Source: Rhodococcus sp. Leaf278
GTDB lineage: Bacteria > Actinomycetota > Actinomycetes > Mycobacteriales > Mycobacteriaceae
Length of the DNA: 57,359 nucleotides
Assembly (NCBI RefSeq): GCF_001426085.1
Contig: NZ_LMRR01000016.1
Coordinates: forward strand, 1-57,359
Direction: 5' to 3'
This document shows positions 16,719-26,262 of this stretch, piece by piece. Every line of letters starts with the position of its first letter. Position 1 is the stretch's first letter. The notes below the pieces were generated by a model. The model made no database searches. It saw only the letters and a program-made list of their open reading frames with translations, and was not told the DNA's origin. Made by a program: the position numbers and the translations under genes.

Positions 16719-18764
16719 ATGGGTTTCACAATCGGAGTCGACGTCGGCGGAACATTCACCGATATCGTCCTGAGCGACGGTGAGCGGACCTGGCGCGACA
16801 AGGCGCCGACGGACCCGCTCGAGTTCGGACGTGGTGTGTTGAACGCGTGCCAGAACGTCGCCGCGCAGGCTGGGTCGACCAGTGACGAGCTCTTGCCGCA
16901 GGTCGAGCGTTTCGGCTTGGGTACCACGGCCGTCACCAACGTTCTGACGGTGCGAAAAGGGATGCGCGTCGGCCTCCTGACGACCTCGGGTTTCGAGGAC
17001 GTCATCTCGTCCGCGCGAAGCCGGCGGGTGTCGGTCGACGGTTGGTTGGAAGTGCCCTGGCAGCCGGTGGATCGCTCGTGCATCAGGGGTGTGTCCGAGC
17101 GTGTCGGTCGTGGCGGTGTTGTGGTGGAAGATCTCGACGAATCGCAGGCCATCGCCGCACTGGACGAACTGGTGCGGGATCAGCAGGTCGAGTCGATCGC
17201 CGTGTCGTTGTTGTGGTCCTTCGCCAACTCCGTACACGAAGATCGTGTCACAGCGATTGCGCGAGAACGGTATCCGCACATCCCAGTGTTCTCGGGCGCT
17301 GAACTTCACCCGTCCATCCGAGAGTACGAGCGAACCATGGTTGCGGTCCTGAACGCATTCAGTGGCAACGCGCTCGATGGAATCGACGATCTGGCAAAGA
17401 CTTTGGCGGACAAGGGTCTCCGTTCGCCGATGCTACTGCTGCAAGCGAACGGTGGCACGACCACCTTGGACGAGGCACGTCGTTCGCCCTTCAGCCTGAA
17501 CTCCTCCGGGCCGTCCGCCGGCGTCGTCGCCGCTGGGGAGTTCGCTGCGTCGGCCGGATTCACGAACGCACTGTGCGGCGACGCAGGCGGCACGAGCTTC
17601 GATGTGGCACTCGTCCGAGACGGACTTCCGCAGCGAACGCAGCGGGGAAAACTGCACGGCGTGATCACCGCGCAGTCCACGGTCGACGTCGAATCGATCG
17701 GCGCAGCGGGAGGATCCATTGCGTGGGTCGACGATCGCGGGCTGCTCAGAGTCGGACCGGATTCCGCCCGCGCCATGCCGGGGCCGGCGTGCTATGGGCG
17801 CGGCGGCACCAAGCCGACATTGACCGATGCAATGGTGGTCCTGGGATACATAGATCCCGCATCGTTCCTCCGCGGCAGTATGCCTCTCGACGCGGACGCG
17901 GCCCTGAAGGCGTGTTCCACCGTCGGTGAGCAGCTCGGTCTGAGCGGTGAGGAGGTCGCGCTCGGAATTCACGCAATCGCAGTCGAGCAGATGGGCAAGG
18001 CCGCGAGGCTCCTGGCGACGTCGAGTGGTCTCGAGCCCAAGTCGCTCGCATTCCTCGGCTACGGAGGGTCCGGTCCGCTGTTCTCGGGTGATCTTGCTCG
18101 AATTGCCGGAGTACCAACGGTTCTGGTGCCTCTTCCGGCGTCTGTGCTCTCCGCTTTCGGTGCCGCGTGCGCAGAGGTGCGACGAGAGCGTCTCACCTCG
18201 GTGAACCAGTTGATCGACGCGGTGGACACCGAGTCCCTCTCCGCCAAGATGAAGAGCCTCGGTCAGGCCGTGTACGACGACGTCGAACGTAACGGAGTGC
18301 CCGAGAGCAAACGGCGGGTCGAGTTCGAGGCGGACATTCGCTTTCACCAGCAGTCGTTCGAGTTGACGATTCCGATCGGCGACGGGGCATTCGATGCGAG
18401 CGAGGTGAAGAAGCACTTCATCGAGCAGTACTCCCAGCGATACGGCACCAGCGCAATCACTCTCGGGACTCCCGTCGAGGTCGCCGCTGTCCGTGCCATC
18501 GGAATTGGAAGCCTGCCGAGAGCGGCGATTCAGGTCGACCCCGATAGTGTTTCCGAGACGGCCGTGCCCGACGGAACCCGGCAGATCCTTCTCGACGAGA
18601 ACGGTCGCCGCGCAGTCGACGTCTACATTGCAGCAAATCTGCGTCCAGGACACACGTTCGCCGGCCCAGCCATCGTGGACCAGGGAGACACCACCATCGT
18701 GGTCCCCGACGGCTACCGGGCAATGCGCGACTCTCGCCACACTTTGAAGATGGAGGCAATCTGA
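16719..18764 (+). CDS. Hydantoinase A / acetone-carboxylase beta-like subunit
   Basis: This 681-residue protein is a HyuA-type ATP-grasping subunit of the ASKHA fold: GVDVGGTFTDIVLSDG at the N-terminus, TTAVTNVLTVRKG, then SAGVVAAGEF and GDAGGTSFDVALV in the actin-like core. Family members pair with HyuB to hydrolyse hydantoins or oxoproline with ATP, or to carboxylate ketones (acetone and acetophenone carboxylases). The ATG at 16719 follows AGGGAGAG. The stop overlaps the HyuB start by one base, so the two are translationally coupled. In this catabolic setting ketone carboxylation or lactam/amide opening are both possible; sequence alone does not decide. Confidence 0.88.
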   Translation: MGFTIGVDVGGTFTDIVLSDGERTWRDKAPTDPLEFGRGVLNACQNVAAQAGSTSDELLPQVERFGLGTTAVTNVLTVRKGMRVGLLTTSGFEDVISSARSRRVSVDGWLEVPWQPVDRSCIRGVSERVGRGGVVVEDLDESQAIAALDELVRDQQVESIAVSLLWSFANSVHEDRVTAIARERYPHIPVFSGAELHPSIREYERTMVAVLNAFSGNALDGIDDLAKTLADKGLRSPMLLLQANGGTTTLDEARRSPFSLNSSGPSAGVVAAGEFAASAGFTNALCGDAGGTSFDVALVRDGLPQRTQRGKLHGVITAQSTVDVESIGAAGGSIAWVDDRGLLRVGPDSARAMPGPACYGRGGTKPTLTDAMVVLGYIDPASFLRGSMPLDADAALKACSTVGEQLGLSGEEVALGIHAIAVEQMGKAARLLATSSGLEPKSLAFLGYGGSGPLFSGDLARIAGVPTVLVPLPASVLSAFGAACAEVRRERLTSVNQLIDAVDTESLSAKMKSLGQAVYDDVERNGVPESKRRVEFEADIRFHQQSFELTIPIGDGAFDASEVKKHFIEQYSQRYGTSAITLGTPVEVAAVRAIGIGSLPRAAIQVDPDSVSETAVPDGTRQILLDENGRRAVDVYIAANLRPGHTFAGPAIVDQGDTTIVVPDGYRAMRDSRHTLKMEAI

Positions 18765-20857
18765 TGACTACCCTGCAAGAAAACCCCGCCGCGACTATGA
18801 ACGTCATTGCGGTCGAAGTTCTACGCCACCGTCTCGAAGCTCTTGTCGCAGAGGCATCGCGGGTGATCGAGCGGACGGCGATCAGTCCGATCGTCGTAGA
18901 GAACGGCGACTACTGCACTGCAATTCTCGATGGGGTCGGCGATCTCATCATCGGTGGCGGCAAGATCACCATGCAGTTCAACGAGTCCACCAACGCGGTC
19001 AAGACTGTTCTTTCGGTACACGCCGATATTGCCGAGGGCGATATCTTCCTGTCGAACGATCCGCATGGCGGCGGCGGACTGCACCCGCAGGACGTGTTCG
19101 TACTGCGGCCCGTTTTTGTGCACGGCGAACTCGTCGCATGGGTCGTGAACTCCGCGCACCTCATGGATCTCGGAGGCATGGTGCCGGGGTCCTTCGCCCC
19201 CAACGCCACCGAGTGCTACCAGGAGGCGCTGCGGTTTCCGCCGGTCCGGTTGTTCCGTGGCGGCGTGGAGCAGCGCGACATCTGGGCCATCTTCCTCAAC
19301 AACGTGAGGGTGTCCCATCTGGTCGAGATGGATTTGCGTGCACTCGTGGCCGGCATCAACGTCGGGCACGATCGGCTCGCGGGACTGGTGGAAGAAACCG
19401 GCGTCGAACGATTCCGATTCGCGATCGCAGACCTCAATCGTCGTGCACTCGAGGCTATTCGGGGCCGTATCGCCGAGCTCGCGGACGGTACGTACCGCTA
19501 CACGACGTACGCGGAGTGGAGGGGAACCTTTCACAAGATTCCGTGTGCGATGACGATCGACGGATCGTCGATGGTTTTCGATTTCGAAGGGGCCGCGCCA
19601 CAGGTTGCAAGCTTCCTCAATTCCAAGGACCACGTGGTCAAGAGCATGCTGAGTATGTACTTGGCTCTCTACCTGGTGGGGGATCTGCCGCACAATCAAG
19701 GCTATCTCGATGCGTTCGAGGTGAAGTGCACGGAAGGCTCCATCCTCAATGCACTTCCGCCCGCGCCGGTCGGTGCTGCTCACCTTCTCGCGTCGATGGA
19801 TGCAGTCAGCGCAGCTCTGCGGTGCTTGGTCGCCGCCGCTTCCTCAGCACCGGGTTCCTACGTCAGCCGATTCTTGTCTGCAATTCCGCCGCACTCGGGA
19901 AAGTTCCTGCTGACGTGGTCGGGTCCCGGTCATGCGGGTGAGCCGTTGGCGTGGCTGATGCAGGATTCCTCGGCTGCAGGCTCGTCTGCAGGTGCGGACC
20001 GTGACGGAACCGACTTCTACTGCGAGATCGTGGGAAAGCAGAACACGATCGAACCGGCGGACGTCGAGACGACCGAGTCGTGGTACCCACTCCGAATCAA
20101 CTTCCGCCGTAGAGGAACCCGAATGGCACACGGCGCGTATCGCGGCGGTGCCGGGGTGGAACTGGGCTTCCAATCGACGAGCGAGCAGTCGCTGTTCGGC
20201 ACGAGCATCGGGCAGCACGATCTGCTGTCCACCGCAGGCTCGGCCGGAGGAATGGATGGAACGACGTCTCGGATGGCCATCCAGCGCAACGATGGAACCC
20301 GCACAGCGCTGAAGTTGACCGACCAGGGATTCGAGTTGAAGCCGGGCGACGAATTTCTGTGCTGGGCGGGAAGCGGTGCGGCATGGGGCGATCCGATCGA
20401 CCGCGATGCGTCGCTCGTGGAGGCAGACATCGAGTTGGGGTACATCTCGCCCGAAGATGCGGCCGAAATCTACGGCGTAGTTCGTGGTGACGAAAATGCA
20501 ACGCGGGAACGTCGGACGGAGATCGGGCAGACTCGGCTTGCTCGGGGTCGGGCGGCGCTAGTGCCCATGGAGCAGACGGACGTTCCGAGCGAACGAGGAT
20601 TGCCTATCGGTCCGAACGTCGATCAGCGGGGGGATGTTGCGGTTGCCAGTGCATCCGGATCGGTTCTGGCGCAGGCCCCCCGTCCGTGGACAGACGGTTG
20701 TCCCGTTCTGGTCGAGGTCAACGAGGGTGCGACCGAGCGTCGGGCGTACCTCGACCCGATCACAGGTCACTTTCTGCATGTCGAGGTCGTGCCGATCGGC
20801 GAAGGCATCTCGTTCGAGTACCTGCCGACGAGTTGGGTGGAAGCTGCACGCCAGTAG
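18764..20857 (+). CDS. Hydantoinase B / ketone-carboxylase alpha-like subunit
   Basis: The 697-residue HyuB-type protein begins with the conserved EVLRHRLEALVAEASRVIER segment and contains GDIFLSNDPHGGGGLHPQD, HLMDLGGMVPGSFAPNATE and a C-terminal GGAGVELGF / GTSIGQHDLLS region typical of the family. In characterised relatives this subunit carries the substrate/metal site and works with HyuA. No biotin domain or third small subunit is encoded next door; instead a luciferase-like oxidoreductase follows 54 bp downstream, which is unusual for acetone carboxylase operons. Confidence 0.88.
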   Translation: MTTLQENPAATMNVIAVEVLRHRLEALVAEASRVIERTAISPIVVENGDYCTAILDGVGDLIIGGGKITMQFNESTNAVKTVLSVHADIAEGDIFLSNDPHGGGGLHPQDVFVLRPVFVHGELVAWVVNSAHLMDLGGMVPGSFAPNATECYQEALRFPPVRLFRGGVEQRDIWAIFLNNVRVSHLVEMDLRALVAGINVGHDRLAGLVEETGVERFRFAIADLNRRALEAIRGRIAELADGTYRYTTYAEWRGTFHKIPCAMTIDGSSMVFDFEGAAPQVASFLNSKDHVVKSMLSMYLALYLVGDLPHNQGYLDAFEVKCTEGSILNALPPAPVGAAHLLASMDAVSAALRCLVAAASSAPGSYVSRFLSAIPPHSGKFLLTWSGPGHAGEPLAWLMQDSSAAGSSAGADRDGTDFYCEIVGKQNTIEPADVETTESWYPLRINFRRRGTRMAHGAYRGGAGVELGFQSTSEQSLFGTSIGQHDLLSTAGSAGGMDGTTSRMAIQRNDGTRTALKLTDQGFELKPGDEFLCWAGSGAAWGDPIDRDASLVEADIELGYISPEDAAEIYGVVRGDENATRERRTEIGQTRLARGRAALVPMEQTDVPSERGLPIGPNVDQRGDVAVASASGSVLAQAPRPWTDGCPVLVEVNEGATERRAYLDPITGHFLHVEVVPIGEGISFEYLPTSWVEAARQ

Positions 20858-20911
20858 ACCGGCGTCGACCCGAGACCCGAACCAGCACAACAGCAGACAG
20901 AGAGACACAGC

Positions 20912-22027
20912 ATGAACAATGTCGAAGCGTGGACGACGCTCGTATCACCCTCAAGCAGCCGAGACCCGCGCAAACTGGCCGAACGTGCGGTGCGTCTGGA
21001 AGCCGACGGCTGGGACGGGGCGACGCTCGTCGACTCGCAGTGCCTGATGGGTGACGCGTTCGCGATTCTCACCCTTGCCGCGGCCTCGACTTCGAAACTG
21101 AAGTTGGGTACCGGCACCAGTAATCCTGTGACGCGTCACCCGTCCGTGTTGGCCAATCTTGCCGCCACGGTGCAGGTCATCTCCAACGGTCGAATGTCGT
21201 TGGGCATCGGACGGGGAGACTCGGCGCTCGCGTACATCGGTGCTCGACCCGCGTCCGTCGCGACGTTCGACCGAGTGTTGTCCATGTTGCAGAAGTATCT
21301 GAGGAACGAGGGAGTTCCGATCGAGGAGTCGGCGAGCATGCTCGCAGGCGGGCGCGGAGGGCTGGACGGGATCGCGATAGCCAACGCGCCGGAGACGAGC
21401 ACTCTCGTATGGCTTCCGAACGACCTTCCGCCTGTGGAAGTCGAGGTCGCGGCGAGCGGTCCGAAGGTCATCGCTGCTGCAGCTCGGCACGCGGATTGCA
21501 TTTCGTTCTCGCTGGGAGCCGACATCGATCGACTCCAGTGGGGTATCGGTGTTGCGCGGGATGAGATGGATCGAGTCGGAAGAGATCCGAAGTCCGTGCG
21601 CTTCGGTGCATATCTTCCCCTCTATCCGCATTCGGACGTGGAGGTCGCTCGTGATTTGAGTCGAGGAATTGTGACGTCCCACAGTCGATTTGCGGTCATG
21701 AACAAGTCGATCTCCGGCCCGGTGAGCGAGTCTCAGCGTGCCAACCTCGAACGAGTCAAGGCCACCTACGACATGACGAAACACGGTGACTCGTCGGGGA
21801 GTCATTCTCAGGTGCTCGATGCGGACTACATCGACAAGTTCGCGTTGGTCGGAGATCCCGACCACTGCGTCCAACGGATCGAGCAACTCGTCGACATCGG
21901 AATCGAGCGCTTCAACTTCTGGACGGCCGATCTGGACGGCCTGGGCGGCGAGAGTTACCACCTCGCAGTCGAGTCCGTATTGCCTCGGGTCCCGAACCGA
22001 GTCGGTCGGGTCACGGCGCATTCCTGA
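20912..22027 (+). CDS. LLM-class F420- or FMN-dependent oxidoreductase
   Basis: The 371-residue barrel protein shows luciferase-like features: ERAVRLEADGWDGATLVDSQ, LKLGTGTSNPVTRHPSVLA, NGRMSLGIGRGDSALAYIG, and GDPDHCVQRIEQLVDIGIER near the C-terminus. This is the pattern of actinobacterial F420-dependent dehydrogenases/reductases related to methylene-H4MPT reductase. It follows HyuB at 54 bp on the same strand and probably belongs to that operon. Whether it uses F420 or FMN cannot be seen. It is a different subfamily from the NtaA-type enzyme at 6409. Confidence 0.85.
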   Translation: MNNVEAWTTLVSPSSSRDPRKLAERAVRLEADGWDGATLVDSQCLMGDAFAILTLAAASTSKLKLGTGTSNPVTRHPSVLANLAATVQVISNGRMSLGIGRGDSALAYIGARPASVATFDRVLSMLQKYLRNEGVPIEESASMLAGGRGGLDGIAIANAPETSTLVWLPNDLPPVEVEVAASGPKVIAAAARHADCISFSLGADIDRLQWGIGVARDEMDRVGRDPKSVRFGAYLPLYPHSDVEVARDLSRGIVTSHSRFAVMNKSISGPVSESQRANLERVKATYDMTKHGDSSGSHSQVLDADYIDKFALVGDPDHCVQRIEQLVDIGIERFNFWTADLDGLGGESYHLAVESVLPRVPNRVGRVTAHS

Positions 22028-22082
22028 GACCGAGATTCGACCTCGGCTTTGTGAACCGCAGGCTCAGTAGTTCGCGATATAC

Positions 22083-22131
22083 GGAATCAAGACTCCGCTT
22101 ATGGTACGGTCTCAACCGGAGTCAATACTCC
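22083..22131. promoter_or_regulatory. Duplicated operator GGAGT-N4-ACTCC upstream of MFS gene
   Basis: GGAATCAAGACTCC (22083-22096) and GGAGTCAATACTCC (22118-22131, perfect 5-bp arms) are two copies of one element 35 bp apart, both followed by GCTT, immediately before the transporter start at 22155. They differ from other operators in the window, so a regulator outside it may act here (inferred). Confidence 0.55.
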
Positions 22132-22154
22132 GCTTGAGCGCCCTAGGAGCAGAT

Positions 22155-23636
22155 ATGCGTAGTCCGGCCACCCGTACTCACCATCAAGTCACGTTCGGCG
22201 TGCTTGCTATCGGTGTGGGAGCTTTTGCCCTGCTCCAATCTCTCGTGACGCCTGCCCTACCGACCATTCAGGCTGCTCTGCATACCTCGCAGACCGACGT
22301 GACCTGGGTGCTGACCGCGTACCTACTGTCGGCGTCGATATTCACGCCGATCGTCGGACGGTTGGGCGATATGAACGGCAAGCGAAAGTTCTTCGTCATC
22401 GCTCTGCTGGCGCTCGCAGTCGGGTCGCTGCTGGCAGCAGTGGCAACTTCGCTCCCTGTCATGATTCTTGCTCGGGTGATTCAGGGTGTGGGCGGCGGCG
22501 TACTACCGCTTGCCTTCGGGATCATTCGCGACGAGTTCCCTGCCGAAAAAGTAGGCGGTGCAGTCGGTCTCATTGCCGCTCTCACGGCCATCGGCGCCGG
22601 ATTCGGCATTGTGCTCGCCGGTCCCATCGTCACCGTTCTCAGTTACCAATGGCTTTTCTGGATCCCGCTGATCATGGTCCTCGTCGCTGCTCTGGCCGCA
22701 CAACTCTTCGTTCCCGAAAGCCGTGAGAAGACGCCGGCTCGAATCAACTGGTGGGCCGCGCTGCTCATGTCGGGGTGGTTGGTCGCGCTCCTCGTCGCGG
22801 TCAGCCGGGCACCGTCCTGGGGCTGGACATCGGTGGCCGTACTGGGCCTACTCGTTTCAGCGGTCGTTCTGTGCGTGCTGTGGGTCATCGTCGAGAGTCG
22901 TAGCGTCAACCCTCTGATCGACATGAAGATGATGGCAATTCGTCAGGTGTGGGCCACGAATCTCGTCGCGCTGCTCTTCGGAGTCGCGATGTACGCGCTG
23001 CTGGGTTTCCTCCCGGCATTTCTGCAAACTCCGTCCGAAGCCGGTTACGGCTTCGACGCTTCGATCACCCAGTCCGGGGTCATGCTTCTTCCGCAGGCCG
23101 TCTTCATGTTCCTGGTCGGATTGGTGGCCGGGAGACTGGCACAGCGATTCGGGTCCAAACGCGTCCTTGTCATGGGATCGCTGATCGCCTTCGTCGCACT
23201 CTTGATGTTGGCCTTCGCCCACGCGCAGGCATGGGAGATCTATCTGGCGACTTCCATGACCGGAATAGGCTTCGGTCTCGCCTTTGCTTCGATGTCGAAC
23301 ATCATCGTCAATTCGGTTCCCCGGGAACAGACCGGCGTGGCCAGCGGTATGAACGCCAACATCCGTACGATCGGCGGCTCTCTCGGCGCAGCGGTCGTCG
23401 CCAGCGTCGTCGCAGCGCACGCAGGTCCGACCGGCATACCCGCCGAATCGGGTTACACGAACAGCTTCCTGTTGCTGGCGGGTGCGATGTTGCTCAGCGC
23501 TGTCGCAGGTCTTCTGATACCCCAGATCCGGCGGAGCAAGGTCGGCGATCACGTCGAGGAGCCGGCAGTACCCCTTCGACACGGGGAACTTGCCATGGTC
23601 GCCGGTGGAACCGTGGTCGGCGACGAGTCGGAGTGA
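22155..23636 (+). CDS. MFS transporter, DHA2 (EmrB/QacA-like) family
   Basis: The protein (about 493 residues) is strongly hydrophobic with roughly 14 membrane segments. Motifs include SLVTPALPTIQAALH after helix 1, ADSRYAV-equivalent TWVLTAYLLSASIFTPIVGR, GRLGDMNGKRKFF (motif A) and RVIQGVGGGVLPLAFGIIRD (motif B). DHA2 members are proton-driven exporters of hydrophobic compounds. The ATG at 22155 is preferred because AGGAG (22145-22149) precedes it; the upstream ATG at 22101 lies inside the operator region. It could export toxic substrate or intermediates. Confidence 0.88.
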   Translation: MRSPATRTHHQVTFGVLAIGVGAFALLQSLVTPALPTIQAALHTSQTDVTWVLTAYLLSASIFTPIVGRLGDMNGKRKFFVIALLALAVGSLLAAVATSLPVMILARVIQGVGGGVLPLAFGIIRDEFPAEKVGGAVGLIAALTAIGAGFGIVLAGPIVTVLSYQWLFWIPLIMVLVAALAAQLFVPESREKTPARINWWAALLMSGWLVALLVAVSRAPSWGWTSVAVLGLLVSAVVLCVLWVIVESRSVNPLIDMKMMAIRQVWATNLVALLFGVAMYALLGFLPAFLQTPSEAGYGFDASITQSGVMLLPQAVFMFLVGLVAGRLAQRFGSKRVLVMGSLIAFVALLMLAFAHAQAWEIYLATSMTGIGFGLAFASMSNIIVNSVPREQTGVASGMNANIRTIGGSLGAAVVASVVAAHAGPTGIPAESGYTNSFLLLAGAMLLSAVAGLLIPQIRRSKVGDHVEEPAVPLRHGELAMVAGGTVVGDESE

Positions 23637-23785
23637 CGAGGTAACCGATGGGTCGTTCGATCCGCTAGGCATTGGTCAGAACTGTTGCAGCACAGACAGT
23701 TACGACCTCACAGGTGAGTGTGAACTCTGGATCCGGATTCGCTGCGTTCCCTTTCGGTGATGCAATCGCGTACCCCCCATTGCAT

Positions 23786-23801
23786 TCGACATGCATGTCG
23801 G
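23786..23801. promoter_or_regulatory. TCGACW-N4-TGTCGR site upstream of MHS transporter
   Basis: TCGACATGCATGTCGG contains a perfect 14-bp palindrome (CGACATGCATGTCG). It lies 93 bp upstream of the transporter start at 23894, tying uptake to the same regulon as the acyl-CoA genes. The rest of the 23637-23893 gap shows nothing recognisable. Confidence 0.65.
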
Positions 23802-23893
23802 GTAGCTTTCCGGATGTAAGTGAACTCCATCACATTCACCTGGGCGTCCATCGTGAGCGCCGAGGTCGGTCCATTCCACGGAAGGATGTCTGC

Positions 23894-25228
23894 ATGCCAA
23901 AATTGCAACCCAGGCTTGCGGCAGGGGCTAGCCTGATCGGCACCACTATCGAGTACTACGACTTCTTCGTGTACGCGACAGCAGCGGCCCTTGTATTCAA
24001 CAAAGTATTTTTCCCCGGGTTGGGCGAATTCGGCGGCACCCTGGCGTCGCTGTCGACCTTTGCGGTGGCATTCTTTTTCCGCCCACTCGGCGGCATCGTG
24101 ATCGGGCATTTCGGCGACAAGATCGGACGCCGTCCGATGCTGATTCTCACGCTGACCATGATGGGAATAGCGACCGTTCTGATCGGCCTTCTGCCCACGT
24201 ATGCCGCGATCGGTGTGGCGGCACCCATCTTGCTGGTGGTGCTGCGAGCAGTACAAGGATTTGCGTTGGGCGGCGAATACGGTGGCGCGGTGGTGTTGAC
24301 AATGGAACACAGTCCCGTTCAACGCCGTGGCTTCTTCGGCAGCTTCACCACGGCCGGCGGCCCGTTGGCGCTCGTGCTGGCGACTCTGGTGTTCATCCCG
24401 ATCACCGCAATGCCAGAGGAAGCGCTACTTTCCTGGGGCTGGCGTATCCCGTTCATTCTGAGTGCAGTCTTGATATTCCTCGGATTTTATCTTCGGCGAA
24501 CAATCGAGGAGAGCCCTGCGTTCACCGAGGTTCAACAATCCGGCAAGGCCGACCGGTCACCGGCACTCACCATTGTTCGCAAGTACCCTCTGCGAAGTCT
24601 CATCATTGCTGGTATCACGCTGAGCGCGGGTGTCTCGTTCTACGTTCTGGCCGTATTCGGGTTGTCCTACGGAACGACGACAGTCGGATTCAGTCGTCAG
24701 ACAATGCTTCAAATAATCATGGTGACCATGATCTTCGCATTCGTGTTCATCGTCGCTGCGGGACGGCTCTCCGACCGAATCGGTAGGCCGAAGTGCATCG
24801 TCGGAGGAATGGTCGGACTAGCGCTGTGGGCTTTCCCGTGGCTGTGGCTGGTGGGCACTGGCAATGCGTGGCTCGCGCTTCTGGCGTGCATCGTGTTGTG
24901 CATACCGCTCGCGTTGAACATGGGTGTCATGGGTGTGTTTCTTGCCGAGTGCTTTCCCCCTGAGGTCCGGTACGCCGGTATTTCGATCGGCTACACGATC
25001 GGACTCATCGTCGGTAGTGGGTTGGCGCCCTTGATCGCCACAACGCTGTCGAAAGAGTATGGACCCCATGCAGTCAGCTGGTACCTGGTCGCGATGAGCG
25101 TCATTTCATTGTTCTCGGTGGGTGCCCTGATGCGTACCCGCGGGCACACCGCTGTCGATCGCGACGCCGTCGATCAGCCCTACGGAGACGCTGTGGGTGC
25201 TCCGCGGCCGGGGTCGACCGTGGCCTAG
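23894..25228 (+). CDS. MFS transporter, metabolite:H+ symporter (MHS) family
   Basis: This 444-residue protein with about 12 membrane segments starts RLAAGASLIGTTIEYYDFFV, the N-terminal signature of MHS importers (ProP, ShiA and KgtP relatives). It contains GHFGDKIGRRPML (motif A) and VLRAVQGFALGGEYGGAVV. Such proteins take up organic acids and similar small compounds with protons. ATG 23894 follows GGAAGGA. The operator upstream makes it the likely uptake system for the pathway's substrate, probably a carboxylate. Confidence 0.9.
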   Translation: MPKLQPRLAAGASLIGTTIEYYDFFVYATAAALVFNKVFFPGLGEFGGTLASLSTFAVAFFFRPLGGIVIGHFGDKIGRRPMLILTLTMMGIATVLIGLLPTYAAIGVAAPILLVVLRAVQGFALGGEYGGAVVLTMEHSPVQRRGFFGSFTTAGGPLALVLATLVFIPITAMPEEALLSWGWRIPFILSAVLIFLGFYLRRTIEESPAFTEVQQSGKADRSPALTIVRKYPLRSLIIAGITLSAGVSFYVLAVFGLSYGTTTVGFSRQTMLQIIMVTMIFAFVFIVAAGRLSDRIGRPKCIVGGMVGLALWAFPWLWLVGTGNAWLALLACIVLCIPLALNMGVMGVFLAECFPPEVRYAGISIGYTIGLIVGSGLAPLIATTLSKEYGPHAVSWYLVAMSVISLFSVGALMRTRGHTAVDRDAVDQPYGDAVGAPRPGSTVA

Positions 25229-25321
25229 TCGGCTGAACTTCGAGGTCATCGCGTCCGGTTGGTCGGATCTATCCGACATCGACTTCCGGGCGTGATGGCC
25301 TTGTTCGGCTGTCGGGCGGTC

Positions 25322-26038
25322 TCAGCGTTTGTCGAGTGTCAATCCGATCGTTCGCACCCATGCGTCGGTCAGTGCGAGAGCGGCTTTGTCATAATCATGC
25401 GTCTCGGTGCCGACAAACCACCAGTAGCTGAAATTCGATGTCATCGAAACAAGCAGCCCTGCGGTTGTTTCCGCGTCGATGACGGGATCGGCGAACCCGC
25501 GGCGCTGCCAGCGCTCGATGGTGGCGGTAACTCGAGCGACATGGTCGTGACGCCGCTTCAATCGGTCTTGGTGCACTTCGGGATCGACGGTCGCAACCTG
25601 TTCCACGAGCCCGTACATCGCGGCGTTCTGCTTGTAGGTTTCGATGTACCTCAAGTTCGACTCGTGAAGCCGCGCGATCGGATCGGTCGAGGATTGGCTG
25701 GGCTCGGTGGTAGCGGCCTTCAATACCGCCTCGTTCACTTCGGCCGACAGGATGCGAAAGACCTCGAGCTTGTCCTCGAAGTACGTGTAGAAGCTGCCAC
25801 GTGCCACCCCCGCCTCGTTCACGATGTCTTCGACGCCGGCATCGAAGTAGCCGATTCGCTCGAATACCGCTCGCGCCGCGTCGAGCAATCGCGCCCTGGT
25901 GCGCTCGCCGCGTGCTGTGCCCTTGGACGCATGGTTGGCTCGGCGCTCCGCGGCGGTGCCGGCTGGTGTCCACCCACCGCGGGTGAGCGGACCCGAACCG
26001 CTGCGTCGACTCGCTGACGAGGTCGTGGGACGAGGCAT
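25322..26038 (-). CDS. TetR-family transcriptional regulator
   Basis: The 238-residue regulator has a long, basic, Ser/Arg-rich N-terminus of about 40 residues, then a helix-turn-helix (RARLLDAARAVFERIGYFDA, EDIVNEAGVARGSFYTYFED). The C-terminal part resembles the actinobacterial group with YWWFVGTETHDYDKAALAL. It diverges from the acyl-CoA dehydrogenase at 26263. Between them lie an ATGTTTC-N9-GAAACAT repeat close to its own start and a TCGACA-type site nearer the dehydrogenase. It may control one or both. Confidence 0.87.
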   Translation of the reverse strand: MPRPTTSSASRRSGSGPLTRGGWTPAGTAAERRANHASKGTARGERTRARLLDAARAVFERIGYFDAGVEDIVNEAGVARGSFYTYFEDKLEVFRILSAEVNEAVLKAATTEPSQSSTDPIARLHESNLRYIETYKQNAAMYGLVEQVATVDPEVHQDRLKRRHDHVARVTATIERWQRRGFADPVIDAETTAGLLVSMTSNFSYWWFVGTETHDYDKAALALTDAWVRTIGLTLDKR

Positions 26039-26074
26039 GTGGCTCCTTGGATCTATCGATGTCCTGTGGGATGC

Positions 26075-26097
26075 ATGTTTCCCGAACCGAGAAACAT
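26075..26097. promoter_or_regulatory. Inverted repeat ATGTTTC-N9-GAAACAT
   Basis: Perfect 7-bp arms separated by nine bases lie 36 bp upstream of the TetR start at 26038. The position suggests an autoregulatory site that differs from the TCGACA family. Confidence 0.5.
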
Positions 26098-26152
26098 TTA
26101 CCCCTCGGCAGCGAGTCTAGTCGACATACCCGTCACAACCGCGGAAAAGTAA

Positions 26153-26168
26153 TCGACAAAAATGTCGA
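26153..26168. promoter_or_regulatory. TCGACA-N4-TGTCGA site upstream of acyl-CoA dehydrogenase operon
   Basis: TCGACAAAAATGTCGA has perfect 6-bp arms and lies 94 bp upstream of the five-gene operon starting at 26263. A degenerate copy (TCGACATACCCGTCAC) is at 26121-26136. Confidence 0.7.
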
Positions 26169-26262
26169 ATAAGGTTAAGATCCGTCTACGGCATCGATGC
26201 ATCGCGCGTCTGGATGCCGGCGGCGAACGATCAACGCGCAGTCTGACGAGTAGGGCAGTCGA

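Noticed and set aside
25262..25277. GTCGGAT-CT-ATCCGAC hairpin as a terminator between convergent genes
   Set aside because: The loop is only two bases and there is no U-run, so a working terminator is doubtful.
26121..26136. TCGACATACCCGTCAC as a further regulon site
   Set aside because: Only the left arm fits; the right arm has several mismatches. It was noted as degenerate but not counted among the eight.
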